A DNA stretch of 64,000 nucleotides from Micromonospora chokoriensis (lineage in GTDB: Bacteria; Actinomycetota; Actinomycetes; Mycobacteriales; Micromonosporaceae). Of this stretch, positions 1-7,420 are shown one piece after another. The stretch is from assembly GCF_000718555.1 (NCBI RefSeq), contig NZ_JOAN01000010.1:186001-250000 (forward strand), read 5' to 3'. Below the pieces are notes generated by a model that was not told the DNA's origin, did not search any database, and worked only from the letters and a program-made list of their open reading frames with translations. The translations under genes and the position numbers were made by a program. How positions within the stretch are numbered: the stretch's first letter is position 1; the number at the start of each line of letters is the position of its first letter.

Positions 1-311
1 AAGAACTCCATCGTGTTGGCCAGCTCGTCGGTCACCGGGTTGCTGACCGGGCTCCACAGCGGCGGTCGCCGCACCTGCGCCACCAGCTCGGCGTAGGGCC
101 GCGCCGCGAGTCGCTGACGGACCCGCTCGGCGTAGCCGCGCAGCGGCGGCAGCACGATCCCACCCGCCGCGTCCGGACGGCGCTCCCGCAGCACCAGATG
201 CGCGGCGAGGTCGCGGGTCGCCCAGCCCTCGTTGATCGTCGGGGCGGTCGGCCCGAGGGCCAGGAGGAGATCGGCCAGCGCCTCGCGCTCGGCTCGGGCG
301 TACCGCGGCAT
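1..311 (-). CDS. TIGR03085-like (DinB/maleylpyruvate isomerase-type) protein, partial
   Basis: The N-terminal 103 residues are present; the rest runs off the left edge. The start is the ATG at 311 (MPRYARAEREAL). The frame shows the pattern of actinobacterial TIGR03085/DinB-like proteins: an opening helix, then a GWATRDLAAHLVLRERRPDA stretch whose His sits where these four-helix proteins usually place the first metal ligand. The family is thought to be related to mycothiol-dependent DinB enzymes, but no substrate is known for this branch. It diverges from the ABC exporter genes at 485. The family call is by recognition of the N-terminal motif only, as the C-terminus is missing. Confidence 0.7.
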   Translation of the reverse strand, partial: MPRYARAEREALADLLLALGPTAPTINEGWATRDLAAHLVLRERRPDAAGGIVLPPLRGYAERVRQRLAARPYAELVAQVRRPPLWSPVSNPVTDELANTMEF

Positions 312-455
312 GGCCCGATCGTAGGCCCGGCGGCCCGTCGGCGCGCGACGGCGGACGCCGGGTCGGCGTCTGTCGCGCACCGCCGTCCGGTACGTGACGG
401 TTGACATATCCGGTCGGGGTCGGCGGCACTGGCCCGGACCGGTAAGGATGAGGGA

Positions 456-481
456 GATAATTGCGGCTTACGGCGGGGGAG
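456..481 (+). promoter_or_regulatory. Possible -10 and ribosome binding site of the ABC exporter operon
   Basis: A GATAAT hexamer (456-461) resembles an actinobacterial -10 element, and a GGGGGAGA purine run (about 475-482) lies just upstream of GTG 485. TTGACA at 401-406 is too far away to pair with this -10. It is suggestive only. Confidence 0.3.
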
Positions 482-484
482 AGC

Positions 485-2368
485 GTGGCGAGCAAGACAA
501 GTCGGGACGTTCTCAGTCGAGGGCTGGGGGTCCTGCGGCAGGCGATCCGCGAGCAGCCGCGGATCTTCGCGGTGGCGGTCGTCGGCAGCGTGCTCTTCGG
601 CGGGATGATCATTGTCAGCGCCCGGGTCGTCGGGTCGGTCATCGGCGAGGTGGCGCTCCCGTCCATCGAGCGCGGCGAGGTGGGTTCCGGCACCCTGGCG
701 CTGGCCGCGGCCGCGTTGTTCGGGATCAGCGTGCTGCGGGTGGCGGGCATCTTCGGCCGCCGGCTCGGCGCCGGCTACATGCAGTACCGCCTCCAGGCCT
801 CCTACCGCCGCCGGGTCACCCGTCGGTACCTGGAACTGCCGCTGTCCTGGCACCACCGCAACTCCACCGGCACCCTGCTGTCCAACGCCAACTCCGACGT
901 GGAGGCGGCCTGGTACCCGATCGCGCCGCTGCCGTTCGCCGTCGGCACGCTGGTGATGCTGGTCGGCGCGATCGTGTCGCTCTTCGCCACCGATTGGGCG
1001 CTCGCACTGGTCGGCCTTGCGGTCTTCCCCGCGCTGTTCGCGCTCAACGTCGTCTACTCCCGCCGGATGGCCCCCCGCCAGGCCCGGGCGCAGCGCCTGC
1101 GCGCCGAGGTCAGCGGGATCGCCCACGAGAGCTTCGACGGCGCCCTGGTGGTCAAGACGATGGGCCGGGAGGCCCAGGAGACCGCCCGGTTCGCCGGCCG
1201 CGCCGGTGAGCTGCGCGACTCGTTGATCGCGGTCGGTCGGCTGCGCGGCGTCTTCGACCCACTGCTGGAGACGTTGCCCAGCCTCGGCACCCTCGCCGTG
1301 CTGGTGGTCGGGGCGTTCCGGCTGCGTCAGGGCGCGATCAGCGTGACCGAGCTGGTCAGCGTGGCCTTCCTCTTCACCGTGCTGGCCTTTCCGGTGCGGG
1401 CCATCGGTTGGGTCCTGGCCGAACTGCCGCGCAGCGTCGCCGGCTGGGACCGGGTGCGCCGGGTGCTCGACGCCACCGGCGAGATGCCGTACGGGCAGCG
1501 CGTGCTCGATTCGGCCAGCTCCGGCCCGGCCACCCTCACCTTCAGCGACGTGCACTACTCCTACCCACCGGCGGAGGCGCACCCGCCCGGCGCGCAGGTC
1601 CTCGGCGAGGTCGGCTTCACGGTGCCGTCCGGTCGGACGGTCGCCCTGGTCGGGCCCACCGGCGCCGGCAAGTCCACAATCGCCTCGTTGGCGGTGCGCC
1701 TGGTCGACCCGGACTCCGGCGCGGTGTGCCTGGACGGGGTGGACGTGCGCGAGCTGACCTCCGCGTCGCTGGCCGGCACGGTGGCCCTGGTTGCCCAGGT
1801 GCCGTTCATCTTCGATGACACGGTCCGCGCCAACATCGCCCTCGACCGGCCGGGCGTCGACGACGAGGTGGTCTGGGCGGCACTGCGGCTGGCCGAGGCA
1901 GACGGGTTCGTCGCCGCGCTGCCCGACGGTCTGGACACCATGGTCGGCGAGCGCGGCACCTCGCTCTCCGGCGGTCAGCGGCAGCGGCTCACCCTGGCCC
2001 GCGCGTTGGCCGGTCGGCCGCGCCTGCTGGTGCTCGACGACGCGACAAGCGCGGTCGATCCTCGAGTCGAGGCGGCCATCCTGGCGGGGTTGCGGTCGTC
2101 GACGGCCGAGGCGGGGGTGCCGGCCGCGTCCATCCTGGTGGTGGCGTACCGCCGGGCCACCATCGCGCTCGCCGACGAGGTCATCTACGTGGAGCAGGGA
2201 CGGGTGGTCGCCCGGGGTACCCACAGCGAGCTGTTGGCCACCGTGCCCGGCTACGTCGACCTGGTCACCGCCTACGAGCAGGCCGAGGTCGAGCGTGCGC
2301 AGGAGAGTTCGTACGGCGACGAGGTGGCGCCGCTGCCGTCGGGCCTGGAAATCGAGGTGGACCGGTGA
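485..2368 (+). CDS. ABC exporter half-transporter, first subunit (non-canonical NBD)
   Basis: A 627-residue type IV ABC exporter half: an N-terminal six-helix membrane domain (about 1-330) fused to a nucleotide-binding domain. Walker A is GPTGAGKS (390-397) and the signature is LSGGQ. The residue after the Walker B Asp is Asp519 (LDDATS) instead of the catalytic Glu, and the H-loop reads VAYRRAT, with Tyr in place of His. These are marks of the inactive-site subunit in heterodimeric exporters such as TM287/288 or BmrCD. GTG 485 is preferred over TTG 461 because it follows a purine-rich ribosome binding site. The partner gene starts 55 bp after the stop, across a 55-bp repeat. Substrate unknown; drug or lipid export is usual for the family. 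Confidence 0.9.
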   Translation: MASKTSRDVLSRGLGVLRQAIREQPRIFAVAVVGSVLFGGMIIVSARVVGSVIGEVALPSIERGEVGSGTLALAAAALFGISVLRVAGIFGRRLGAGYMQYRLQASYRRRVTRRYLELPLSWHHRNSTGTLLSNANSDVEAAWYPIAPLPFAVGTLVMLVGAIVSLFATDWALALVGLAVFPALFALNVVYSRRMAPRQARAQRLRAEVSGIAHESFDGALVVKTMGREAQETARFAGRAGELRDSLIAVGRLRGVFDPLLETLPSLGTLAVLVVGAFRLRQGAISVTELVSVAFLFTVLAFPVRAIGWVLAELPRSVAGWDRVRRVLDATGEMPYGQRVLDSASSGPATLTFSDVHYSYPPAEAHPPGAQVLGEVGFTVPSGRTVALVGPTGAGKSTIASLAVRLVDPDSGAVCLDGVDVRELTSASLAGTVALVAQVPFIFDDTVRANIALDRPGVDDEVVWAALRLAEADGFVAALPDGLDTMVGERGTSLSGGQRQRLTLARALAGRPRLLVLDDATSAVDPRVEAAILAGLRSSTAEAGVPAASILVVAYRRATIALADEVIYVEQGRVVARGTHSELLATVPGYVDLVTAYEQAEVERAQESSYGDEVAPLPSGLEIEVDR

Positions 2369-2417
2369 GCGCGAGGAGTGCAGCGAAGCGGAGCCCCGCA
2401 GTCGCGAACGAAAGGCC
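2363..2417 (+). repeat. 55-bp intergenic coupling repeat, copy 1
   Basis: Identical over 55 of 55 bases to 10312-10366. It begins in the last sense codon (CGG) of the upstream gene, supplies its TGA stop (offset +3), carries a small hairpin (GCGA/TCGC at 2383-2386 and 2402-2405; GCGG/CCGC at 2388-2391 and 2396-2399), and ends with an AAAGG Shine-Dalgarno (2411-2415). The next GTG start (2424) lies at offset +61, exactly as in copy 2. Confidence 0.9.
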
Positions 2418-2423
2418 AGCCCG

Positions 2424-4211
2424 GTGAGCGTGACGGTAAAAGGTGAGATGCCCGAGACGCGGGAGGAGACGACCTGGCAGACGCTGCGTCGGGGGCTGGC
2501 GCTCTCGCCGGAGCTACGGACCGGTCTGGCCGGCACGTTGGCTCTGGCGTTGGTCTACATGGTCGGTCGGGTCGCCGTGCCGGTCGCCGTGCAGCAGGGC
2601 ATCGACCGGGGCATCGTCGGCGGTCTGAACCTGAACGTGGTCTGGTCGGTGGTGGCGATCACCGCGGCGATCCTGGCGATCACCACGGTCTGCGGGTACC
2701 TGATGATGCGCCGGCTGTTCACGGTCAGCGAGACGGCGCTGGCGAACGTCCGGACCCGGGCGTTCCGACACGTGCACGACCTGTCGATGTTGCACCAGCA
2801 GTCGGAGCGGCGGGGTTCGCTGGTCTCGCGGGTGACCAGCGACGTCGACCAGATCACCCAGTTCCTCCAGTGGGGCGGGGTGATCCTGCTGGTCAACCTG
2901 GGTCAGCTGGTGGTCACCACCGCCGTCATGCTGGCGTACTCCTGGCAGTTGACCCTCGTGGTGTTGGCCGCGTTCCTGCCGGCGGTGTTCGTCATCCGGC
3001 GGTTGCAACGCCGCCTCGGGTCGGCGTACGCGACGGTGCGTCAACGCACCGGGGCGCTGCTCGGCGCGATCGGCGAGAGCGTGGTGGGCGCGCCGGTGAT
3101 CCGGGCGTACGGGATCGCGGGGCGTACCGAGCGGCGGTTGGACGAGGCGATCGACGGGCAGCGTCTGGCGCAGCAGCGGGCGATCCGGATCAGCATCGTG
3201 GGCAGCTCGGTCGGGGAGTTGGCGGCGGGGTTGGCGCTGGCTGGCGTGGTGGTGCTCGGGGTGGTGCTGGGGGTGGACGGCACGCTGTCGATCGGCCAGC
3301 TGACCGCGTTCCTCTTCCTGGTGACGCTCTTCATCCAGCCGGTGCAGATCGCCACCGAGGTGCTCAACGAGGCGCAGAACGCGATCGCCGGCTGGCGTCG
3401 GGTGCTGGACGTGCTGGACGTCGCCCCGGACGTGGCCGACCCGGGGGAGCAGGGGCGGCAGCTGCCGGGTGGGCCGCTGGACATCCGGTTCGCCGGTGTG
3501 CGGTTCGCCTACCCGGGTGGTCCGCCGGTGCTGCACGACATCGACCTGGAGATTCCGGCGAAGAGTCGGGTGGCGGTGGTCGGTGAGACCGGCAGCGGCA
3601 AGACCACGTTCGCCAAGTTGCTGACCCGTCTGATGGACCCGTCGGCCGGGGCGGTGCTGCTGTCCGGGGTGCCGCTCACGGACGTCCGATTCGACTCGCT
3701 GCGCTCCCGCGTGGTGATGGTGCCGCAGGACGGGTTCCTCTTCGACGCGACGGTGGGGGACAACGTCCGGTTCGCCCGGCCGGAGCTGACCGACGAGCAG
3801 CTCAGCGTCGCCTTCACCGAGCTGGGCCTGTCGGACTGGCTGGAGGGTCTGCCGGCGGGCCTGGACACGCCGGTCGGGGAGCGTGGCGAGGCGCTCAGCG
3901 TCGGGGAGCGGCAGCTTGTCGCGTTGGCCCGCGCGTACGTGGCCGACCCGGACCTGCTGGTGCTCGACGAGGCGACAAGCGCGGTGGACCCGGCGACCGA
4001 GGTGCGGTTGCAACGCACGTTGGACGCGGTCACCAGAGGTCGGACCACCCTCGCGATCGCGCACCGACTCTCCACGGCGCAGGCCGCCGACGAGGTGATC
4101 GTGGTGGACCGGGGCCGAGTGGTGCAGCGCGGCCCGCACGACGAGCTGGTCCGCGACGCCGATTCGGTCTATGGCCTGCTCTACGCCTCCTGGCTGGAGC
4201 AGACCCGGTGA
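2424..4211 (+). CDS. ABC exporter half-transporter, second subunit (canonical catalytic Glu)
   Basis: A 595-residue partner of the preceding subunit with the same membrane-domain plus NBD layout. Walker A is GETGSGKT (387-394), Walker B ends LDEATS with catalytic Glu516, and the H-loop IAHRLST is normal. The signature is altered to LSVGE (491-495) instead of LSGGQ. In a heterodimer the first subunit's Walker sites pair with this degenerate signature, giving one non-hydrolytic site, while this subunit's Walker sites pair with the partner's good LSGGQ. Start GTG 2424 follows the repeat's AAAGG by 8 nt; ATG 2448 is an in-frame alternative. The two genes clearly form one operon. Confidence 0.9.
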   Translation: MSVTVKGEMPETREETTWQTLRRGLALSPELRTGLAGTLALALVYMVGRVAVPVAVQQGIDRGIVGGLNLNVVWSVVAITAAILAITTVCGYLMMRRLFTVSETALANVRTRAFRHVHDLSMLHQQSERRGSLVSRVTSDVDQITQFLQWGGVILLVNLGQLVVTTAVMLAYSWQLTLVVLAAFLPAVFVIRRLQRRLGSAYATVRQRTGALLGAIGESVVGAPVIRAYGIAGRTERRLDEAIDGQRLAQQRAIRISIVGSSVGELAAGLALAGVVVLGVVLGVDGTLSIGQLTAFLFLVTLFIQPVQIATEVLNEAQNAIAGWRRVLDVLDVAPDVADPGEQGRQLPGGPLDIRFAGVRFAYPGGPPVLHDIDLEIPAKSRVAVVGETGSGKTTFAKLLTRLMDPSAGAVLLSGVPLTDVRFDSLRSRVVMVPQDGFLFDATVGDNVRFARPELTDEQLSVAFTELGLSDWLEGLPAGLDTPVGERGEALSVGERQLVALARAYVADPDLLVLDEATSAVDPATEVRLQRTLDAVTRGRTTLAIAHRLSTAQAADEVIVVDRGRVVQRGPHDELVRDADSVYGLLYASWLEQTR

Positions 4212-4250
4212 GTTGGTGGACGTCGACGGGTGGGTGCTCTAGGCTCCGGG

Positions 4251-4269
4251 TTAGGTAAGCCTAACCTTT
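4251..4269 (+). promoter_or_regulatory. IdeR/DtxR iron box
   Basis: The 19-mer TTAGGTAAGCCTAACCTTT closely matches the IdeR/DtxR consensus TTAGGTTAGGCTAACCTAA, with both half-sites TTAGG and CCTAA preserved. It lies immediately 5' of the GAAGGAGGT ribosome binding site of the DUF2470 gene. This predicts iron-dependent repression of that gene. Confidence 0.85.
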
Positions 4270-4285
4270 GAAGGAGGTCGCACCC

Positions 4286-5035
4286 ATGCGGCCCAACCCC
4301 GCCGAGATCGTTCGTACCCTCGTCGCCGGCCGCCTGCCCGGCCTCGTCCACCTGGCCCACCGGCCGGGCCCGCACCACGCCCGGCACGTCACCGACTCGG
4401 ACGGGCGGGTGCTGCTGCTGGTGCCGGTGGCCAGCCACCTGGCCGCCGCCCTGCAGCCGACCGCCGGGGGCAGCGACGTCGCGGTGGTCCTCGACGTGCT
4501 CGACCTGCCGCCCGCCGCTGGAGCGCCCGGCCTGGGTCGTGCCTGGGTGTCGGGCTGGGCGGCCGAGTTGCGCGGCGACGAGGTCCGCCGCGCGGCGGTC
4601 GACTTCGCCGCGGTGGAGCCGACCGGTGACCTGCTCGACCTGGGTACCCGGTTCCGGCTGTTCCGCTTCGAGGTGGTCGAGGTCCGCTGGGAGCGGGCCG
4701 GCGTCGTGCACCGGGTCGACCCGGTGGAGTACGCCGAGGCCGAGCCGGACCCGGTGCACCCGGTCGAGGCCCGCCTCCTCGCCGACCTCGCCGAACGCCA
4801 CGGCGCCCAGGTCACCGACTATTTGCGCCGGCAGCTCGGGTTGACCGAGCAGACCCCGGACGGGCCGCCCCGGGTGGTGCGCATCGACCGCTACGGGCTG
4901 GTGGTCGCCGTCGGCCAACCCGGTGCCCGACGTCGGATCCGGCTGGCGTTCCCAGGCCCGGTGGCCGATCCGGCCGAGCTGCCGCAACTGCTGCCACCGC
5001 TACGACTCCCGGCCGACGCCCGCCCGCCGCGCTAG
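4286..5035 (+). CDS. DUF2470/HugZ-like heme- or iron-related protein
   Basis: A 249-residue soluble protein. The N-terminal half resembles the split-barrel (pyridoxamine-oxidase-like) fold seen in HugZ-type heme utilisation proteins, and the C-terminal half (from about residue 155, the HPVEARLLADLAERHGAQ region) resembles DUF2470, the C-terminal domain of such proteins. ATG 4286 is chosen because a strong GAAGGAGGT ribosome binding site lies 7 nt upstream; the in-frame TTG at 4268 would overlap the iron box. The IdeR-type box directly upstream supports a role in heme or iron handling. No heme-ligand residue can be assigned safely. Its stop overlaps the stop of the convergent TetR gene. Confidence 0.75.
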   Translation: MRPNPAEIVRTLVAGRLPGLVHLAHRPGPHHARHVTDSDGRVLLLVPVASHLAAALQPTAGGSDVAVVLDVLDLPPAAGAPGLGRAWVSGWAAELRGDEVRRAAVDFAAVEPTGDLLDLGTRFRLFRFEVVEVRWERAGVVHRVDPVEYAEAEPDPVHPVEARLLADLAERHGAQVTDYLRRQLGLTEQTPDGPPRVVRIDRYGLVVAVGQPGARRRIRLAFPGPVADPAELPQLLPPLRLPADARPPR

Positions 5036-5628
5036 CTCGGCAGTGGACCGGTGAGGTAACGCTGGATGGTGGGGCCAACCGTGGCGACCAGGGTTTCCAG
5101 GTCGGCGGAGGCGACCGGCTCAAGGCGCACCACATGCCGCATCAGGGCCAGGCCGATCATCTGGGTGGCCACCAGGGACCCCCGCAGCGGTAGCTCGGCC
5201 GGGTCGACGTCGAGGTTTTCCAGCACCCGGCGCAGCACCTGCGTGGTGATGAACTCGCGCAGCAACCGCGCGGTCCACTCGTTGCTCACCGCCGAGCGCA
5301 GCAACGCCACCCCGGCGCTGCCAGCCGGGGAGTCCCAGATGCCGAGGAAGGTGCGCACCATGCGCTCGCCGACGGCGTCCCGGTCACCGGCGAGCACCTT
5401 CGGCACCAGCTGACCGGGGTCGACGGGGAAGTTCATCGCGGCCAGGAAGAGCTGGTCCTTGCTGCCGAAGTAGTGGTGCACCAGCGCCGGGTCGACCTCC
5501 GCCGTGCCGGCGATGGCCCGGATCGAGGCGGCGTCGAAGCCGCGCTCGGCGAACGCCGAGCGCGCCGCGTCGAGAATCGCCTCCCGGGTGCCCGGTTTGC
5601 CGGGTCGCCGGCCGGTCCGCCGCGTCAT
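5032..5628 (-). CDS. TetR-family transcriptional regulator
   Basis: 198 residues. The N-terminal helix-turn-helix reads AILDAARSAFAERGFDAAS...VHHYFGSKDQLF, a standard TetR DNA-binding domain (about residues 10-55), followed by a helical ligand domain resembling the TetR_C branch common beside drug exporters. ATG 5628 is preferred over GTG 5658 because GAAGGA lies 5-6 nt upstream and GTG 5658 falls inside a large hairpin. It is the last gene of an ABC ATPase-permease-tetR set on the minus strand, so it probably represses that exporter and itself through the palindrome at 7266-7290. The stop overlaps the convergent gene by 4 bp. Confidence 0.9.
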   Translation of the reverse strand: MTRRTGRRPGKPGTREAILDAARSAFAERGFDAASIRAIAGTAEVDPALVHHYFGSKDQLFLAAMNFPVDPGQLVPKVLAGDRDAVGERMVRTFLGIWDSPAGSAGVALLRSAVSNEWTARLLREFITTQVLRRVLENLDVDPAELPLRGSLVATQMIGLALMRHVVRLEPVASADLETLVATVGPTIQRYLTGPLPS

Positions 5629-5652
5629 CGCCGTCCTTCGTTCGTCCACCTG

Positions 5653-5690
5653 GGCCACGTCGTGGGCCGGGCTCGGCCCACGACGTGGCC
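5653..5690. terminator. Perfect 17-bp stem hairpin between permease and tetR
   Basis: Arms GGCCACGTCGTGGGCCG (5653-5669) and its exact complement (5674-5690) enclose a 4-nt GGCT loop. There is no U-tract. It separates the permease stop from the tetR start on the minus strand, so it may attenuate or process the transcript rather than end it fully. Confidence 0.6.
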
Positions 5691-5735
5691 GGGGTCAGCC
5701 GCCACGCTGGCCGCTGCTGCCCCCGGCCCCCGCCG

Positions 5736-6491
5736 TCAGCCGCTGCGTCGGCGCAGGGTGGCCGCCGCGAGCACCAGCGCCAGCACCACCGCGCCGAACA
5801 CCACCGCCACGTCCCGCCACATCCGGCCGGTCGGCTCGGCATGGGCGCCGACCTCCTGCAACGCCTCGATGGCGTACGACAGGGGGAAGGCGTCACTGAG
5901 CGCCTGGAGCCAGCCGGCCATCTGGTCGCGGGCCACGAACAGCCCGCAGAGCAGCAGTTGGGGGATCACCACGACTGGCAGGAACTGTACTGCCTGGAAT
6001 TCGGTGCGCGCGAAGGCACTGCACAGCAGCCCGAGGGCGACGCCGAGCACCGCGTCGAGCACGGCGATTCCGATCACCAACCCGATGCTGCCGGCGGTGT
6101 CCAGATCGAAGATCCAGTACGCCACGGCGGCGGCGACGGCGGCCTGTGCGGCGGCGGCCAGCCCGAACGCGATGCCGTAGCCGAAGAGCAGGTCGAGCTT
6201 GCCCAGCGGTGTGGTGAGCAGCCGCTCCAACGTGCCGGAGGTGCGTTCTCGCAGCATGGCGATGCTGGTCACCAGAAACATGATCACGAACGGGAAGATG
6301 CCGAGCATCACCAGCGCGATCCGGTCGAACGCCGTGGGCTGACCGGGTGGGGTCGGCTGGTCGGCGTACATGAAGTAGACCAGGGTGAGCAGGACGGCCG
6401 GCACCACCACGAGCAGCGCGATGGTCCGCCGGTCATGCCGGAGCTGCCGCAGGATGCGGCCGGTGGTGGCGGCGAGGATTCGCGGATTCAT
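5736..6491 (-). CDS. ABC-2 type exporter permease
   Basis: 251 residues with about six hydrophobic segments (for example ALLVVVPAVLLTLVYFMY and FPFVIMFLVTSIAML). It matches ABC-2 permeases of the DrrB/YadH/NodJ type, including the conserved stretch LRERTSGTLERLLTTPLGKL between the second and third helices. It overlaps the ATPase gene by 4 bp (ATGA), so the two are translationally coupled. A hydrophobic drug or natural product is the usual cargo, but nothing in the sequence fixes the substrate. Confidence 0.9.
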   Translation of the reverse strand: MNPRILAATTGRILRQLRHDRRTIALLVVVPAVLLTLVYFMYADQPTPPGQPTAFDRIALVMLGIFPFVIMFLVTSIAMLRERTSGTLERLLTTPLGKLDLLFGYGIAFGLAAAAQAAVAAAVAYWIFDLDTAGSIGLVIGIAVLDAVLGVALGLLCSAFARTEFQAVQFLPVVVIPQLLLCGLFVARDQMAGWLQALSDAFPLSYAIEALQEVGAHAEPTGRMWRDVAVVFGAVVLALVLAAATLRRRSG

Positions 6492-7243
6492 GCTGACTCC
6501 CGGGCGGCGGTCGCGTCGGTGCTGGTGGAGGTGGCCTCACCGGCCCGGATGAGGCGCAGGAACGCCTCGTCGAGGTCGTCCACGCCGGCGGCGGCGCGGA
6601 TCGCGGCCGGGCTGTCGTCGGCGATCAACCGCCCCTGGCGGATCAGCAGCAGTTGGTCGCAGCGCGCCGCCTCGTCCATGACGTGGCTGGACACCAGCAG
6701 GGTGGTGCCGGCGGCGGCCATCGCGTGGAACCGGGCCCACAAATCGGCTCGCAGCACCGGGTCCTGCCCGACGGTCGGCTCGTCGAGGATCACCAGCTCC
6801 GGCTCGCCGACCAGGGCGCAGGCCAGGGAGGCGCGGCTGCGTTGACCTCCGGAGAGGGTGGCGACCAGTTGGCCAGCAGCCTCGGCGAGCCCGACGTCGC
6901 GGACCGCCCGGTCGGCCTCGCCGCGCCCGCGTCCGTAGAGGGCCGCGAAGTAGCGGGCGTTCTCCCGGACGGTCAGGTCGGCGTAGACGCTCGGTGCCTG
7001 GGTCAGGTAGCCCACCCGGTGCCTCAGCGCGGGGGTGCCCGCCGGTTGGCCGAGCACGGTGACCGTCCCGCCACTGACCAGCTGCACCCCGACCACCGCG
7101 CGCATGAACGTGGTCTTCCCGCTGCCGCTGGGGCCGAGCAGCCCGGTGACGGCGCCGCGCGGGACGCGGCAGCTGATGCCGTCCAGCACCCGCCGCCCAC
7201 CCCGGTCGACGACCAGGTCGCGGACGGCTATCGCATCGTCCAT
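6488..7243 (-). CDS. ABC-2 exporter ATP-binding protein
   Basis: 251 residues. Walker A GPSGSGKTT lies near residue 40, the Q-loop reads YLTQAPS, the signature is LSGGQ and Walker B is LVILDEPTVGQDP, followed by the H-loop LVSSHVMDE. This is a DrrA-type exporter ATPase. ATG 7243 has GGAGG 6 nt upstream, so it is preferred to the GTG codon immediately before it. First gene of the minus-strand operon ATPase-permease-tetR. A palindrome at 7266-7290 just upstream is the likely TetR operator. Confidence 0.93.
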   Translation of the reverse strand: MDDAIAVRDLVVDRGGRRVLDGISCRVPRGAVTGLLGPSGSGKTTFMRAVVGVQLVSGGTVTVLGQPAGTPALRHRVGYLTQAPSVYADLTVRENARYFAALYGRGRGEADRAVRDVGLAEAAGQLVATLSGGQRSRASLACALVGEPELVILDEPTVGQDPVLRADLWARFHAMAAAGTTLLVSSHVMDEAARCDQLLLIRQGRLIADDSPAAIRAAAGVDDLDEAFLRLIRAGEATSTSTDATAARESA

Positions 7244-7265
7244 CACGCACCTCCAATAAACTCAT

Positions 7266-7290
7266 CATCTGTTGAACTCAACGCTAGATG
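7266..7290 (-). promoter_or_regulatory. Candidate TetR operator of the ABC-2 exporter operon
   Basis: Imperfect palindrome CATCT-GTTGA-AC-TCAAC-GCT-AGATG in the A/T-richer gap upstream of the ATPase gene. The GTTGA/TCAAC core is perfect, and the CATCT/AGATG outer arms are offset by 3 nt. Its position about 25 bp ahead of the start and the tetR gene in the same operon support autoregulation. Confidence 0.55.
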
Positions 7291-7420
7291 AAATACTGAT
7301 CCGCGCGCAACCAGGCCGCCGGCGGCCTCGAATGTCGACCGTCGCGCGGAGCGCAAGAACGGGCAGTAGGCTCCGGACCGGACACGAAGTCCGCCAACGG
7401 GCATTGCGTACCGATCGGAC

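Noticed and set aside
401..406. TTGACA as -35 of the ABC exporter
   Set aside because: No -10 element lies 16-19 bp downstream; the nearest GATAAT is 49 bp away.
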